A DNA stretch of 64,000 nt from Thiohalocapsa sp. PB-PSB1 (GCA_016745215.1 CP050890.1:4960001-5024000), one strand, 5' to 3'; counted from the first letter of the stretch, positions 36,744 to 46,897 are shown. Notes: generated from the sequence alone by a model not told the origin. Program-made: numbers and translations.

Positions 36744-39325
36744 AGGTACTGATCGTCACCCATGGTCCTTACCTGAATGCGGATGCAGTCGTCTCGGGTA
36801 ACAGCGTCCGGGCATACTATCTCGCGCGCGGACTGCGTGCGTACGGCATCGACGTCGTCTACGCATCTCCAGCTGACCTGGAACGGTTGCAACCCCCAGG
36901 TGAGCCCGCCGATCCGGGCATCCGTGTCGTCAACTACGCCGATACCGCTGCGCTGCAAGCGCTTATCCTCCGTGAGGCGCCTACGGTACTCTACGTGGGC
37001 TATTGGGAACTGCTGGCGGAGATTCCGGACCCGCCGGGCATGCCGGTGGTCGTTGACGTTGTGGCCCCGCGCATCCTTGAGACGCTTTATCAGGAAGAGC
37101 GCGTCGCCGAGGACGAAATCCGTCGTACGTTGGCACTCTATCGTCGTGCGGATCGCTTTGTCTGCGGCACCGAGCGCCAAAAGCATCTGCTGCTGCCCTG
37201 GCTACTGTTGGCCGGCTTCGACTGCCGTTACGACGTGCCGGTGGACGTGATCCCGCTGTCCACGGAACCGGGCCAGCCGCACTCCCTTGTCGACAGTGCG
37301 GTCGGACTACGATTCGTCTCCGGCGGCGTGGTCTGGCCTTGGCGACGCACCGAGACCTGGTTCGACGCCCTAGTGCGTTGCCTGCATGCGGATGCCGGCA
37401 ACGGTGACCGCTTTATGCTGTTCGAAGGCAAGTATGTCTACAATCCGGCGCAGCAGATGCCGAAGCGTTCGCCCGTCGAGCAGGCTTGGCCTGAGTCGAT
37501 CATCGAGCGCTTGCAGTTGCTGCCCTATGGCGAGATGGCCCGTTTGCTCCAGACCCAATGCGACATCGGCGTCGAGTTGGCGGACGAGAACACTGAGCGC
37601 GCCTACAGCCATTCGTTCCGCTCGACCGAGTTCCTGCGCTGCGGCCTGCCGGTCATCGCCAACGATTATTTGGAGCTTGCTGGCCCGATTCGGGACTACG
37701 ATGCTGGCTGGGTCATCTCAAGCCCCCAAGAAATCCCCGACATCGTCGCGGAGCTGCGTGCAGATCCGGACTCGCTTGTCCGCAAGTCTGAGCATGCGAT
37801 TCGCCTGGTTGACGATTGCTTTGCCTTCGACAAGACGATCCGTCCGCTAGTGGACTTTGTCCGTGCGCCGGCGATTTTGGTAAAGCGATCGCCATTGTTG
37901 TCGCTGGACGCATCGGCGCCCGCGGAGCAGTGCATCAGCACCGAGGACGATTCGGTCCCGAGGCCGGCGACGAGCGACGACGCGGAGTCTCGGGCTATGG
38001 CAGAGGCGATCCTACCCGTGTCGCCGTCAGGGACCGAGCGCGCATTGAGGCGGGCAAAGGCAGCTGCGCTGCGCTGGGCCGTGACCATGAGCACAGGTCT
38101 CTTGGGCCTCGTCGGACGCGCTACTCGCGTGCGCCCGCCGGGCAAGCGATTGGTGATTGTGACTCGCTCCGACATCGTGCCCGCGGACCATGGCGCGGCG
38201 GTGAAGATCGACCGCACCGCCTGGGGCCTCTCGCATCACCTGGACATGGTATACGTCGTTACCGACGACCGTGAGCAGTATTACGCCTATCGGGCCGGGA
38301 CGCGCACCGAGCACCGCTATCCGCGCTGGCTCGCGTCCCTCGGACCCGATCGCCAGCAGGTGCGCGAGCGCCTGACCAATATCGGCGTCCCGGTCAGCGA
38401 CGCCTTTCTATACGAGCCGCTGACCGATTGGAGCTTCATCGCCCGTACGCTCTATCTTGGTCACCGCTCTGGCGCGTCGGTGTTTCAGGCGGAATTTCCC
38501 GCCTATGCCCGCGCGTGCGCATGGACTCAGAAACTGCTCGGCGGCAGTACCTTGCTGGTGGAACACAACGTGGAGCATCAGCGCCTGGAAAACCAGTTCC
38601 CGGATATGCCAGAGGCCGCACGGACATTGCTGCGCAGTACCGAGGTGCAGCTCTGCAATCGGGTCGATGCCGTGGTCGTCGTCTCCGAGCCCGACGGCGC
38701 CCGCCTGCGTGTCGACGGTGTTGATGCTGAAAAGATTCACCTGATCCCACACGGTGTCGACCTCGAGGCCTTCGATGCTGCGGTGCCAGCTGATGTCCGG
38801 GGTCGATTCGGTATCGACGACGACACCGTACTGCTCGTCTACCACGGCATCTACCTCTATCCACCGAATTTGGAAGCCATGCGCATAATGGCAAACCAGA
38901 TCCTCCCGCGCCTCGAAGGCCGCGGGGTCAAGGCCAAGGTGCTCGCGATTGGCCGCAATCCCCCAGATGAACCGTTGCACCCCGATATCATCTTCACGGG
39001 CTCCGTGGAGCAGATCGCCCCCTATCTAATGGCCGCGGATATCGCAGTCGTACCTCTGGTACGCGGCGGCGGAACGCGGATGAAGATCCTCGACTATTTT
39101 GCCGCCCGAATTCCGGTGGTGACCACATCGAAGGGCATTGAGGGCATCCCTGCGACGCCCGGCAAGGAGGCGGCAATCGCCGACGATTGGACCGATTTTT
39201 CCGCCGCGATCCAGTCGCTAGCGGACGACCGCGGTGCAGCGGCCGACATGGGCGCAGCGGGACGTCGCTTGGTGGAGCCTCTGGGTTGGCGCGATATCGC
39301 CTGCCGCTACTTGGACCTGGTCTGA
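36740..39325 (+). CDS. tandem GT4 glycosyltransferase fusion
   Basis: 861 residues starting with GTG inside the preceding stop (GTGA overlap). Two GT-B units are joined. Residues 1-390 begin KVLIVTHGPYLNADAVVSGN with a C-terminal FRSTEFLRCGLPVIAN nucleotide-sugar loop. A linker spans about 390-465. Residues 468-861 begin KRLVIVTRSDIVPADHG, with HNVEHQRLE, LIPHGVDLEAF and PLVRGGGTRMKILDYFA. The second unit looks complete; the first is more divergent. It is likely to act together with the upstream giant enzyme in one glycan pathway. Sugar donors cannot be deduced. Confidence 0.85.
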   Translation: MKVLIVTHGPYLNADAVVSGNSVRAYYLARGLRAYGIDVVYASPADLERLQPPGEPADPGIRVVNYADTAALQALILREAPTVLYVGYWELLAEIPDPPGMPVVVDVVAPRILETLYQEERVAEDEIRRTLALYRRADRFVCGTERQKHLLLPWLLLAGFDCRYDVPVDVIPLSTEPGQPHSLVDSAVGLRFVSGGVVWPWRRTETWFDALVRCLHADAGNGDRFMLFEGKYVYNPAQQMPKRSPVEQAWPESIIERLQLLPYGEMARLLQTQCDIGVELADENTERAYSHSFRSTEFLRCGLPVIANDYLELAGPIRDYDAGWVISSPQEIPDIVAELRADPDSLVRKSEHAIRLVDDCFAFDKTIRPLVDFVRAPAILVKRSPLLSLDASAPAEQCISTEDDSVPRPATSDDAESRAMAEAILPVSPSGTERALRRAKAAALRWAVTMSTGLLGLVGRATRVRPPGKRLVIVTRSDIVPADHGAAVKIDRTAWGLSHHLDMVYVVTDDREQYYAYRAGTRTEHRYPRWLASLGPDRQQVRERLTNIGVPVSDAFLYEPLTDWSFIARTLYLGHRSGASVFQAEFPAYARACAWTQKLLGGSTLLVEHNVEHQRLENQFPDMPEAARTLLRSTEVQLCNRVDAVVVVSEPDGARLRVDGVDAEKIHLIPHGVDLEAFDAAVPADVRGRFGIDDDTVLLVYHGIYLYPPNLEAMRIMANQILPRLEGRGVKAKVLAIGRNPPDEPLHPDIIFTGSVEQIAPYLMAADIAVVPLVRGGGTRMKILDYFAARIPVVTTSKGIEGIPATPGKEAAIADDWTDFSAAIQSLADDRGAAADMGAAGRRLVEPLGWRDIACRYLDLV

Positions 39326-39420
39326 GCCATGCTTCCGATAATCTTCATGCCCTCGCCCAGATGGCCTATCTGGACAGTGCCTGCGCGCTCCCCCGGCGCA
39401 GTTGCTCCTGCTTGATGCTT

Positions 39421-40017
39421 AGGTGCATCCGGCGGCCAAGGCCAAGGCGATCGCGCACTGGGTTGAGAGAGGTTTCGGCGTGTGCCAGACCGAAAGCGGC
39501 ATGACGGGTGTGCTGCAGCCGCTCGGTTACGCTGAAGAAAGATGCCTAAGCTGGATCAAGGGTCGCGAGGAGCCGCAAGTGCGCTCCAACACTGACCGCA
39601 AACGACTGAGCATCAACGGTGCCATCGATGTCGAGCGGCTCGAGCCGGTGGCGCGCCTCGACTAGACGATCGACTCCAAGTCCACCATCGCCCTGTTTGA
39701 GGAACTCGAGCGCGTCAGCTTCGTTGCGAGCTGGATCTACGTCATCTGCGACAATGCCCGCTACCGCTGATCCACAGCCGTTCAGAAATACCTGAAGACA
39801 TAGCGCTTCAAGCTCGTGTTATTACCGCCCTATGCGCAGAACCTCAACCGCATTGAGCGACTAAGGACATTCTTCAAGAAAAGGATCCTTTACAACTTTA
39901 CAACCGCTGTTTTCAGACGTTCGGCGAATTCAAGGACGCATGCGAACAACTCGTTGCCAATGCGGCGCTAACCGCGTTCGCTGCTGACGGAGCATTTCGA
40001 GATTATCGGCGAATGAG
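39421..40017 (+). pseudogene. IS630-family transposase, degraded
   Basis: Reads KAKAIAHWVERGFGVCQTES, then an internal deletion, then NGAIDVERLEPVARLD, TAG, TIDSKSTIALFEELERV, SWIYVICDNARY, a TGA, and further stops and frameshifts through PPYAQNLNRIERL to LLTEHFEIIGE. These are IS630 DDE-region segments. An N-terminal IS630 fragment lies separately at 46898-47140. Confidence 0.8.
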
Positions 40018-40401
40018 AAACCGGACATCTAACATTAGCTGACTATATAAGCCGGCTGCCGGAATTTCAACCAAAAATGGCGTTCCCGCAGACCGCAGCG
40101 AACGGGAATTTCATTTTCTCGAATCCAGGTAATAAACGAAGCAAACCCTGGCCTTATTGCAATGCCTTACGTGCGTAGAACAGACACTGCTGCCTTCCAA
40201 GATATCCTAGGTCTCTCGACCAATACGCCATAGCGTAAACTTTAGCAAACCCGATGTCTCGGAGCTCATCAAGTAATTGCCACCCAAAGTGGTAATAGCA
40301 CAGGCATCCCTGTCCGCTAATTGGGTCGCCATGGTATTCTGGTGGCATCAATAAAGTTGTGTCGCCATTGCCATCAACCCGCGCACGAACAATGTTATGT
40401 G

Positions 40402-41696
40402 GGGAACCTTGAAAAATTGTGTCTTCGACGCGCCGATCACGCGCTCACGGCGCTATAAACACGATGCGGGTACGATCGATGCGCGCCGTTTTCATATTGT
40501 GTGCAAACTCAGTCGAGATTGGCGCAATAAGGCGTCTTTTGGCCGCCAAAGCGGCTTGTTTTGCCGCTTTGCCCGTTTTTCAGGCGAGCGCGGGCGCAGC
40601 GACCTTAGGTTTGGTGAGCTGCAGGTAGCGCATCAGGTTGTAGGTCAAGTTCATGCAGCCAATCGTGACCTCGGCCCGCGCCTTGCCAATGGTGCGAATG
40701 AGCTTGCCGCCCATGCTGTTCTGTTGGAAGCCGAAGATGTGCTCGACGCGCGAGCGCACCTTGGAGCGGCGACGATTGGCGGCCTGTTGCTCATCGCTGA
40801 GCGGTTGGTTGCTCTGGCCCTTCTCGCAGATGTGGCTCTCGTAGCCCGCCCCGCTCAGTGCCGCCTCGGTCGCTTCGCTGCGGTAGGCACTGTCGGCCCA
40901 GACCTGCGGGTCGGCGTTCTCGGGGTCGATGATGTCGTCGAAGACCTGACTGTCATGCACGTTCGCTGCAGTGGTCTCATCGTCGCGGATGAGCTTGTGC
41001 TCGGCATCGACGTCGATGTGGTTCTTGTAACCGAAATAGCTCTTGCCGTGCTTCTTGGTCCAGCGGGCATCGGTGTCTTTCTGCCGGCGCTTGTGCTCAT
41101 CCCAGTCCTCGGGCACCTCGCCCGCATTGATGCGACGGTTCTCATCGCGGCTGTTGCGCTGGATCGGCGCGCGGACGATCGAGGCGTCGATGATTTGCCC
41201 GTTGCGCGCTTGCAACCCGGCCTGCGCCAGGTAATCGCCAAAGCGATCAAACAGCGGCTTGATCAACTCCAACTCCTTGAGCCGCTCGCGAAACCGCCAC
41301 ACCGTGGTGCAATCGGGCACGTTGTCGCATAGCTGAAGGCCGAGAAAGCGCATGAACGAAAGCCGGTCGCGGATTTGATACTCGATCGCCTCGTCGGCTA
41401 GGTTGTAGAGCGACTGCAGGATTAGGATCTTGAACATCAGCACCACGTCCAACGGCTTGCGTCCGGCCGCGGACTTGCGCTCCTTCTCGTGCACCTTCTC
41501 CAGCAATGGCCGGAACAGCTCCCATGGGATCTCCGCGGCGAGCCGCTCCAACGGATCGCCCATCCGGCTGATGCTCTCCAAGCGGCGGTCAATGTCGATG
41601 GAACTTGGTTGTGGCATAGTGCGCTCGCCTCGTTGGTGTCTGACACACTCAAAGTTTACTGAACCCCGTGCCTTAGCACAATTTTTCAAGGTGCCC
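40402..41696 (-). mobile_element. IS5-like insertion sequence (1295 bp) in methyltransferase gene
   Basis: Inverted ends GGGAACCTTGAAAAATTGTG (left) and GGGCACCTTGAAAAATTGTG (right, inverted) differ at one base. The direct repeat TTATGTG flanks the element (40395-40401 and 41697-41703; the next G is also shared). Confidence 0.9.
40580..41617 (-). CDS. IS5-family transposase
   Basis: 345 residues from the ATG at 41617, intact. The DDE residues lie in GQIIDASIVRAP, WADSAYRSEA and SRVEHIFGFQQNSM, and the N-terminus carries LEKVHEKERKSAAGRKPLD and CTTVWRFRERL, all typical of IS5-type enzymes. The gene is in the same direction as the interrupted methyltransferase, and the frame is open through the upstream host sequence. 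Confidence 0.9.
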   Translation of the reverse strand: MPQPSSIDIDRRLESISRMGDPLERLAAEIPWELFRPLLEKVHEKERKSAAGRKPLDVVLMFKILILQSLYNLADEAIEYQIRDRLSFMRFLGLQLCDNVPDCTTVWRFRERLKELELIKPLFDRFGDYLAQAGLQARNGQIIDASIVRAPIQRNSRDENRRINAGEVPEDWDEHKRRQKDTDARWTKKHGKSYFGYKNHIDVDAEHKLIRDDETTAANVHDSQVFDDIIDPENADPQVWADSAYRSEATEAALSGAGYESHICEKGQSNQPLSDEQQAANRRRSKVRSRVEHIFGFQQNSMGGKLIRTIGKARAEVTIGCMNLTYNLMRYLQLTKPKVAAPALA

Positions 41697-42352
41697 TTAT
41701 GTGGAGAATCAAGTCTGAATGGCACGCTGAAAAGTAGGGCTCCGCCAGGGCATAAGCATCGAAATATTTCTGAAAACGCGGCTCGATAATCAGGGATATG
41801 CTCTAACACGTCAAAAGAGAGAACGTAATTGAAGCTACGGCCGGAGAATGTCAAGTTCGTCAAGTCCTCATTTCTGACTCCTTGTGCGTTGGACGTGCCT
41901 GGCTCGACCCAATCACGCAGGTACTCGCTCGCGACTAGGTTTTGGTACCGGTTACGCAGCCACGCGAACAAAGGCGTCGTCTGCTCGGTTATATAGATCG
42001 AATCAGTCGCCTGCGGCTTACATTCGACGTCAAAGATCTGCACTGCCGCGCGGATTCGGTTGTTCAGTCCGCAATGCGAGCATATTAATCTCTCCCGCCA
42101 GTTTGGTGTTAATACGCCATCGACCTCATAAGCATCCTGGAAGTCTACCGAAAACACAGAAGGGCGCTGACATGCGTAGCAATACCCCGGTACAGGAAAT
42201 GACTCCCGTCCGTTCATTAGGCTACGCTCTTCTTCCCGTTGTTGCGTCAGTCGTCCTGCCATCCTTGCTAAATAACGCTCGTGCTCTCTAAACGTAGCGA
42301 TGCGCGTAAAGTCTAACGAATTCTGTCGGTTTGTGGCGTGGGGGGGCGTCAT

Positions 42353-43033
42353 AGATCCTCGCTCTGTCGATGCTTAAAGGGGTTAACGTCGTGCCGCCGC
42401 TACGCCAGATCGCGCAGTGCCGAGGGCCCCCAAGTGCAGCGATTTTTTGGGCTGAGCGGGAGGCGGGCACTGGTGCGGATGAGCGGCCCGACCAGGGCGG
42501 GCAGACCGGCGCGACGGTTGAGTTGCTACTGTGCCTGGGCGCTTTGGCGCGCCAAGCGGTTGTGGATAGTGAAGTAGCGATGCGTGCCCCCAGTGGCGAT
42601 CTTGAGTTTGGTGTTGACCCAGCGGCATAGCACGAGGTCGTTGGATATTTGCGCGCTGATCACGATCGGCGATCGCTCCGTAGTTGGCGACCTGATCCCA
42701 ACGGCACAATCTGCAACGAACGTGCCGCAGAGGGGCGAGGTCGGACTAGCGCCCGTCCATGGCTTCGAGGAGCTCAACGGTGAGCCTCCGAATCATGCGA
42801 TAGCACCCGCCGAGTTGGCGCTTCCGTGACATAACGGCGAGGAGGCTCTTGTTCTAACCCGCCTGGTGCATGGTTTGGAACCACTTGATCAACCAAAGAT
42901 TAACGTAGCTTTGCAATGCCCAAAAAATCGCCCGCTCGTGAGCTAGGTCTGCCCGCGGGAGCGCGTGAACAACGAATAAGTATCATTCGCGGTCGCTGAA
43001 AGCAACTGTTAGCTGCCGCTTCGTAACGGTGGT
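42353..43033. other. 680-bp gap without recognisable gene
   Basis: GC-rich sequence with only short frames on both strands. It could be decayed transposon DNA, since it is bounded by an interrupted gene and an IS3 end, but no motif is strong enough to name. Confidence 0.3.
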
Positions 43034-43150
43034 TGTCAAGGTAGTTGTCGCTTCAACCCAATCGCTCAATTTCTATTTGATCATGGCAGCGGGGCTCCTG
43101 CGATGCCTGCGCGCACCTGGCGACTTGGGGGTAGCGGAGCGGGTGGCGAG

Positions 43151-43305
43151 CGGTCGGTCGGCCACTTCGCACTCCGCCCAGTCTCCCTGCGCCGCTGGCC
43201 GGGTCAAGGTCGTACGTCCTCGCTCGTTCCTCGCTGCGGGCGCTCCACCTGGACCCGCCCCGCGGCTCCGGGCGCCTGGCTGCGTGCGAAGCGACCGACC
43301 GACCG
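43151..43305. repeat. foldback structure in the IS3 tail
   Basis: CGGTCGGTCGGCCACTTCGC (43151-43170) pairs with the inverted copy ending at 43305 (20 of 22 positions). The similarity between arms continues with gaps toward the centre, giving an imperfect hairpin of about 155 nt. Confidence 0.6.
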
Positions 43306-43421
43306 AGGATGGCCACCAGCGCGAGCGCTGTGCTGGGACAGCACCGGGGTGGCAAGCAGGTGCTCGCTCCCTCCCAAGGATGGCCCGGTGCACGCCACGC
43401 TCAGGCTTGGCGAGGCGCTGC

Positions 43422-44486
43422 TCATGCGGCTTGCGCCAGTTGGGTGGCCGTGGCACTGGCGCCGGCGGGGTTGAGCGTCACCGGCCCCGGCGGCGTCCAG
43501 TCGCGCACCGCGCCGCTCCAGCGTTCGGGACGCTCGGCCTTGGCCTTTGCATAGAGCGCCTGGCGCTGCGCAAGGATGGCCGCGTCGGCGCCAGTATGGC
43601 GTTGCTCGGGGGTGACAAACCGCAGCCGGCTGTGGCGGTGCTCGGTGTTGTACCAGCGCACGAAGTCCAGCACCCAGGCCCGCGCTTCGCCCAGGTCAGC
43701 GAAGCCGCCCGCTGGGTAGGCGGGACGGTACTTCAGGGTGCGGAACAGGGTCTCGGCGTAGGCGTTATCATCGCTGACGCGCGGGCGGCTGTAGGAGGGA
43801 ATGACGCCGAGGTGATCCAGGGTTGCCAGCAGCGTGCTGCCTGTCTGCGGGCTGCCGTTGTCGGCGTGCAGGATGCGCGGTTTGCCCATGCCGCCTTCGG
43901 CGAGCACGGCGCGCTGGACCAAGGCGCTGGCGTGGGTACTGTTCTCCTGGACGTGCACTTCCCAGCCGACGATCTTGCGGCTGTAGAGGTCGAGGATCAG
44001 GTAGAGGTAGAAGAACATCCCTCGCACCGGGCCGGGCAGGTAGGTGATATCCCAGCACCAGACCTGGTTCGGGCCGTCGGCGGTGTGGCTCGGCGGCGCT
44101 TTGGGCGCGCGCGGGGCCTTGGCCCGTCCGCGATGGTGCTGCGCGTCGTCGGCGCGCAGCACGCGGTAGAAGGTGGACTCGGAGGCGATGTAGAGGCCCG
44201 CATCGGCCAGGCGCGGGACGATCTGGCTCGGCGGCAGGCTGGCGTACTCGGGGCTGTTGCAGAGCGCGCGCACGTCGGCCCGCTCGGCCTCGCTCAGCGC
44301 GTTGGGCGGCGTCGGCCGCTCGGCGCTCGGGCGGCGGTCTTCGCTGACCTCGCCGTCGCGCGTCCAGCGCTGTACGGTGCGCACGCTCAGGCCCAGCAGC
44401 GCGCAGGCGCGCGCCCTGCGCGCTCCGGCAGCGACGGCCTCGTCGATCAGCTCGATGGCTGCGTGGCGATCTTGGGTGCTGATCAT
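43422..44486 (-). CDS. IS3-family transposase OrfB
   Basis: 354 residues. The integrase core shows the DDE triad in WCWDITYLPGPV, RILHADNGSPQ and DDNAYAETLFRTLKYRP, and a C-terminal FVRWYNTEHRHSRL. Its ATG overlaps the OrfA stop (ATGA), so it can be translated by re-initiation rather than only by frameshifting. Confidence 0.92.
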   Translation of the reverse strand: MISTQDRHAAIELIDEAVAAGARRARACALLGLSVRTVQRWTRDGEVSEDRRPSAERPTPPNALSEAERADVRALCNSPEYASLPPSQIVPRLADAGLYIASESTFYRVLRADDAQHHRGRAKAPRAPKAPPSHTADGPNQVWCWDITYLPGPVRGMFFYLYLILDLYSRKIVGWEVHVQENSTHASALVQRAVLAEGGMGKPRILHADNGSPQTGSTLLATLDHLGVIPSYSRPRVSDDNAYAETLFRTLKYRPAYPAGGFADLGEARAWVLDFVRWYNTEHRHSRLRFVTPEQRHTGADAAILAQRQALYAKAKAERPERWSGAVRDWTPPGPVTLNPAGASATATQLAQAA

Positions 44487-44977
44487 GCGTCCTCGTCCCC
44501 CCAGATCGCCGCGGCTTTTTTTGACAACACTAGCAGCGCTGCGGTCTCCGCCAGCGCCTTCTCCTTATGCTGCAGGTCGCGTTGCAGCGTGCGCACTTGC
44601 CGGCGCAGCTCGGTTTGCTCGGCGTGGCTTTGCCGCGCACGCTCGCCCGCCCAGTCGTTGGCCTGCTCGCAGGCGCTGCGCCAGGCTTGGATTTGCTCGG
44701 GGTACAGGCCGCGCTTGCGGCAGTACTCGCCCAGCTCGGCTGCGTTCAGCGCCGCGCTCTCAACCACGGCGGCGAACTTGTCCGCCGCGCTCCAGCCCTC
44801 GGGGCCGGTGGCGCCGTCGGGCAGCAGCCGGCCCTGGTCGCGCGCATCACGGCGCCAGTTGTACAGCGTCGCTTCGCTGATACCTTCCTCAGCCGCTAGC
44901 TCGGCCAGCGGTCGGTTGTGCGGCGGCAGCATCTTGCGCAGCACCGCCTCTTTGCGTTCGTCAGAATAGCTCGGCAC
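44483..44977 (-). CDS. IS3-family transposase OrfA
   Basis: 164 residues from the GTG at 44977 (VPSYSDERKEAVLRK). The helix-turn-helix reads LAELAAEEGISEATLYNWR near residues 24-42, and a leucine-zipper-like coiled coil covers about 115-150. A longer frame to 45034 would run into the IS end, so the GTG is preferred. Confidence 0.85.
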   Translation of the reverse strand: MPSYSDERKEAVLRKMLPPHNRPLAELAAEEGISEATLYNWRRDARDQGRLLPDGATGPEGWSAADKFAAVVESAALNAAELGEYCRKRGLYPEQIQAWRSACEQANDWAGERARQSHAEQTELRRQVRTLQRDLQHKEKALAETAALLVLSKKAAAIWGDEDA

Positions 44978-45045
44978 GGATCTCTCGTCTTCGCCCCCTG
45001 TTGCGGTTACAGTTCTACAAGGTGGAGGCGACAACTAGCCTGACA

Positions 45046-45522
45046 CAGGGGGGTAACACCACCCGACAAAACTGTCCGACGACGGCTACGCTTGCAGGAC
45101 TCCAGCACCCCGTGTTTCGGTGCCTTAGCTCGCGAAGAACTTGCCGGGTGGGGCTCGGCTGGAATTGCATCCGTTTTTGCGCTGTTACCTCGGTACGTCT
45201 GGAAACGCCTTATAGCGTGTGCCGGTCGCTGGCTCCAGTCGTGAACCGCTCGTTTGAAAATCGCCCGCTGTGGTAAGACGCTGATTGCCCCACGATATTC
45301 GGTCGCGGCCTGGCTGGCACCGGCTGGCGAGGAACATTTCATAGCTAAAACCAACTTCGGTAGAGCATTCTGGTATTCTTAGAGTCCTGGGTTAGAGTGC
45401 CCGATTCAGGATAGCGAAAAATCAAGAATTCTGCCACGCATCTGTTGCGTTCTTTACGAAGTACGCCGCTCCATCTTGCTCGGAGCGGTGGTCAAAAAGG
45501 CCTCTGTTTTAGGTGTTCTAGT
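45046..45522. other. 477-bp gap upstream of the sulfotransferase
   Basis: No gene is supported. The frame of the sulfotransferase is open to 45445, but the sequence upstream of 45523 does not look like the family. Confidence 0.3.
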
Positions 45523-46170
45523 ATGATTATCTCGAATAGTCGCAACTTCATCTTTATTCATGTGCCCAAATGCGCTGGGTCAACGGTTACTTCCTTGCTA
45601 TCTAGCGCCGTTCGTTGGAACGACTTGGAGCTGGGCGTTTCGAAGTTCGGGGAGGCTATCCATCCCCTGTATATGGCGCGATTCGGCTTGTGGAAACACG
45701 CATCTGCGCCAGAGGTTAGAAATATTATCGGGTCGGATCGGTTCTCACAATACTTTTCTTTTGCCTTCGTGAGAAACCCTGCGGCAAGAGCCGTGTCGTT
45801 CTATACTTTTGTTAGAAAGCTCCACCAATCCAGCCAGGATGAAGCAAGGGCAAATATCGAAAAATGGCCGGCGACGAAAGCTATGTTAGCCACGGGAAAT
45901 TTTTCCGAATTTATTAGACATCCTGAATTTCATAAAGAACCTCACATGCATGACCTGCTTGCCGAAAAGACAGAAGATGGTCATCGCATATTGGTTGATT
46001 TGGTCGGCAAGGTAGAAGCTTTTGAAAAAGATATGCGGCGTATCTGCGCTACAATCGGTGTGCCGTTTCACGATGACTATCAACGTGCCAACACGTCAAG
46101 CAACGCGCAAGAAAAGCCAAAGCACTTCTACGCATCAATCGACGATTTAGAGTATATCTATAACTCACAA

Positions 46171-46785
46171 CAGGTAAGCCACCGCCTCTGGCGGTGGACT
46201 CCTCAAGGCTCTGCCATTCCGGCGTGCTGAGGGGAAGTCGATGATCTCCCTCCCGTTAGCCAAACTGGAGAGAGATCATCATGAGAGAATGGCAGAGCCA
46301 GTCCCACGTGAGATGGTACTGCAAGTACCACATTGTGTTTGTGCCGAAGTACCGCCGCCGCTCGATCTACGGGTCGTTGCGCCGGCAGATCGGAGGGATT
46401 CTGCGGGAGCTGTGCCACCAGCAAGGCGTGGAGCTCGTGGAAGGGCATGCGATGCCGGACCACATCCACTTGTGCCTGAGCATCCCGCCGAAGTACAGCG
46501 TGGCGAACACTGTGGGGTTCCTGAAAGGGAAGTCAGCGATCAGGAACCATCGTCAGTTTCTTGGGCAGAAGCGCAACTTCACGGGCCTGCATTTCTGGGC
46601 ACGAGGGTACTGCGTGAGCACCATCGGTTTGGACGAGGAGAAGATCCGCGCTTACATCCGAGATCAGGAAGTTGAGGAACAGCGACAGGAACAGCTGCGT
46701 CTCCAGGGCCTTTAGGCCCTTTCATGCCCGCATGGCCCCCTTTGGGGGCCTTCATCAAACCACCCCCTGTGGGGGTGGTAGCTGA
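46171..46785 (+). mobile_element. IS200/IS605-family element
   Basis: Subterminal hairpins CCACCGCCTCTGGCGGTGG (46179-46197) and ACCACCCCCTGTGGGGGTGG (46759-46778) mark the left and right ends. There is no target duplication, as expected for single-strand transposition. Further hairpins follow tnpA at 46705-46750. Boundaries are accurate to a few bases. Confidence 0.85.
46281..46715 (+). CDS. tnpA: IS200 transposase TnpA
   Basis: A 144-residue Y1 (HUH) transposase. The HUH motif MPDHIHLCLS is near residue 60, and the catalytic tyrosine lies in FWARGYCVSTIG near residue 112. A GAGAGA ribosome-binding site precedes the ATG. The frame is intact, so the element may be mobile. Confidence 0.93.
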   Translation: MREWQSQSHVRWYCKYHIVFVPKYRRRSIYGSLRRQIGGILRELCHQQGVELVEGHAMPDHIHLCLSIPPKYSVANTVGFLKGKSAIRNHRQFLGQKRNFTGLHFWARGYCVSTIGLDEEKIRAYIRDQEVEEQRQEQLRLQGL

Positions 46786-46897
46786 TTGTTTCACATAGAT
46801 TTCGAATTATTCGGCTATGATATTGAGGCGACGGCCAGGGCTGTCGGTCAAGGTGCTTAGTAACGGTTCACTAAGCAATAATTCAACTCAACCTCAT

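Larger units (their letters stand above)
40154..42352 (-). pseudogene. class I methyltransferase split by an IS5-like element
   Basis: From ATG 42352 the frame encodes a zinc-ribbon-like segment (CYACQRP...CSHCGLNNR) and a methyltransferase core with FDVLEHIPDYRAAFSEIF and CLCPGGALLFSVPF. It is interrupted at 41697 after LDSPH. Deleting the element at 40402-41696 with one target copy rejoins the frame to NIVRARVDGNGDTTLLMPPE, ending at the stop at 40154 (about 300 residues). It resembles methyltransferases in polysaccharide clusters. Read-through currently fuses its N-terminal half to the transposase. Confidence 0.85.
43034..45045 (-). mobile_element. IS3-family insertion sequence with long non-coding tail
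   Basis: Inverted ends TGTCAAGGTAGTTGTCGC (left) and TGTCAGGCTAGTTGTCGC (right, inverted) match at 21 of 25 positions over the full arms. No target duplication is obvious. The element is about 2.0 kb; about 390 bp between the orfB stop and the left end is non-coding and contains a large foldback structure. Confidence 0.7.
45523..46860 (+). pseudogene. sulfotransferase split by an IS200 element
   Basis: ATG at 45523 gives MIISNSRNFIFIHVPKCAGS, containing the 5'-phosphosulfate loop, and the 3'-phosphate motif FVRNPAARAVSFY near residue 88. The gene is interrupted after EYIYNSQ (46170). Beyond the IS200 end the frame resumes at 46786 as LFHIDFELFGYDIEAT and stops at 46860, giving about 240 residues in total. 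The ancestral protein would transfer sulfate from PAPS to a glycan. Without excision it is truncated with a 20-residue foreign tail. Confidence 0.85.

Noticed and set aside
43029..44969. Long plus-strand open frame (646 codons)
   Set aside because: It is antisense to the IS3 orfA/orfB genes in GC-rich DNA and has no recognisable domain.
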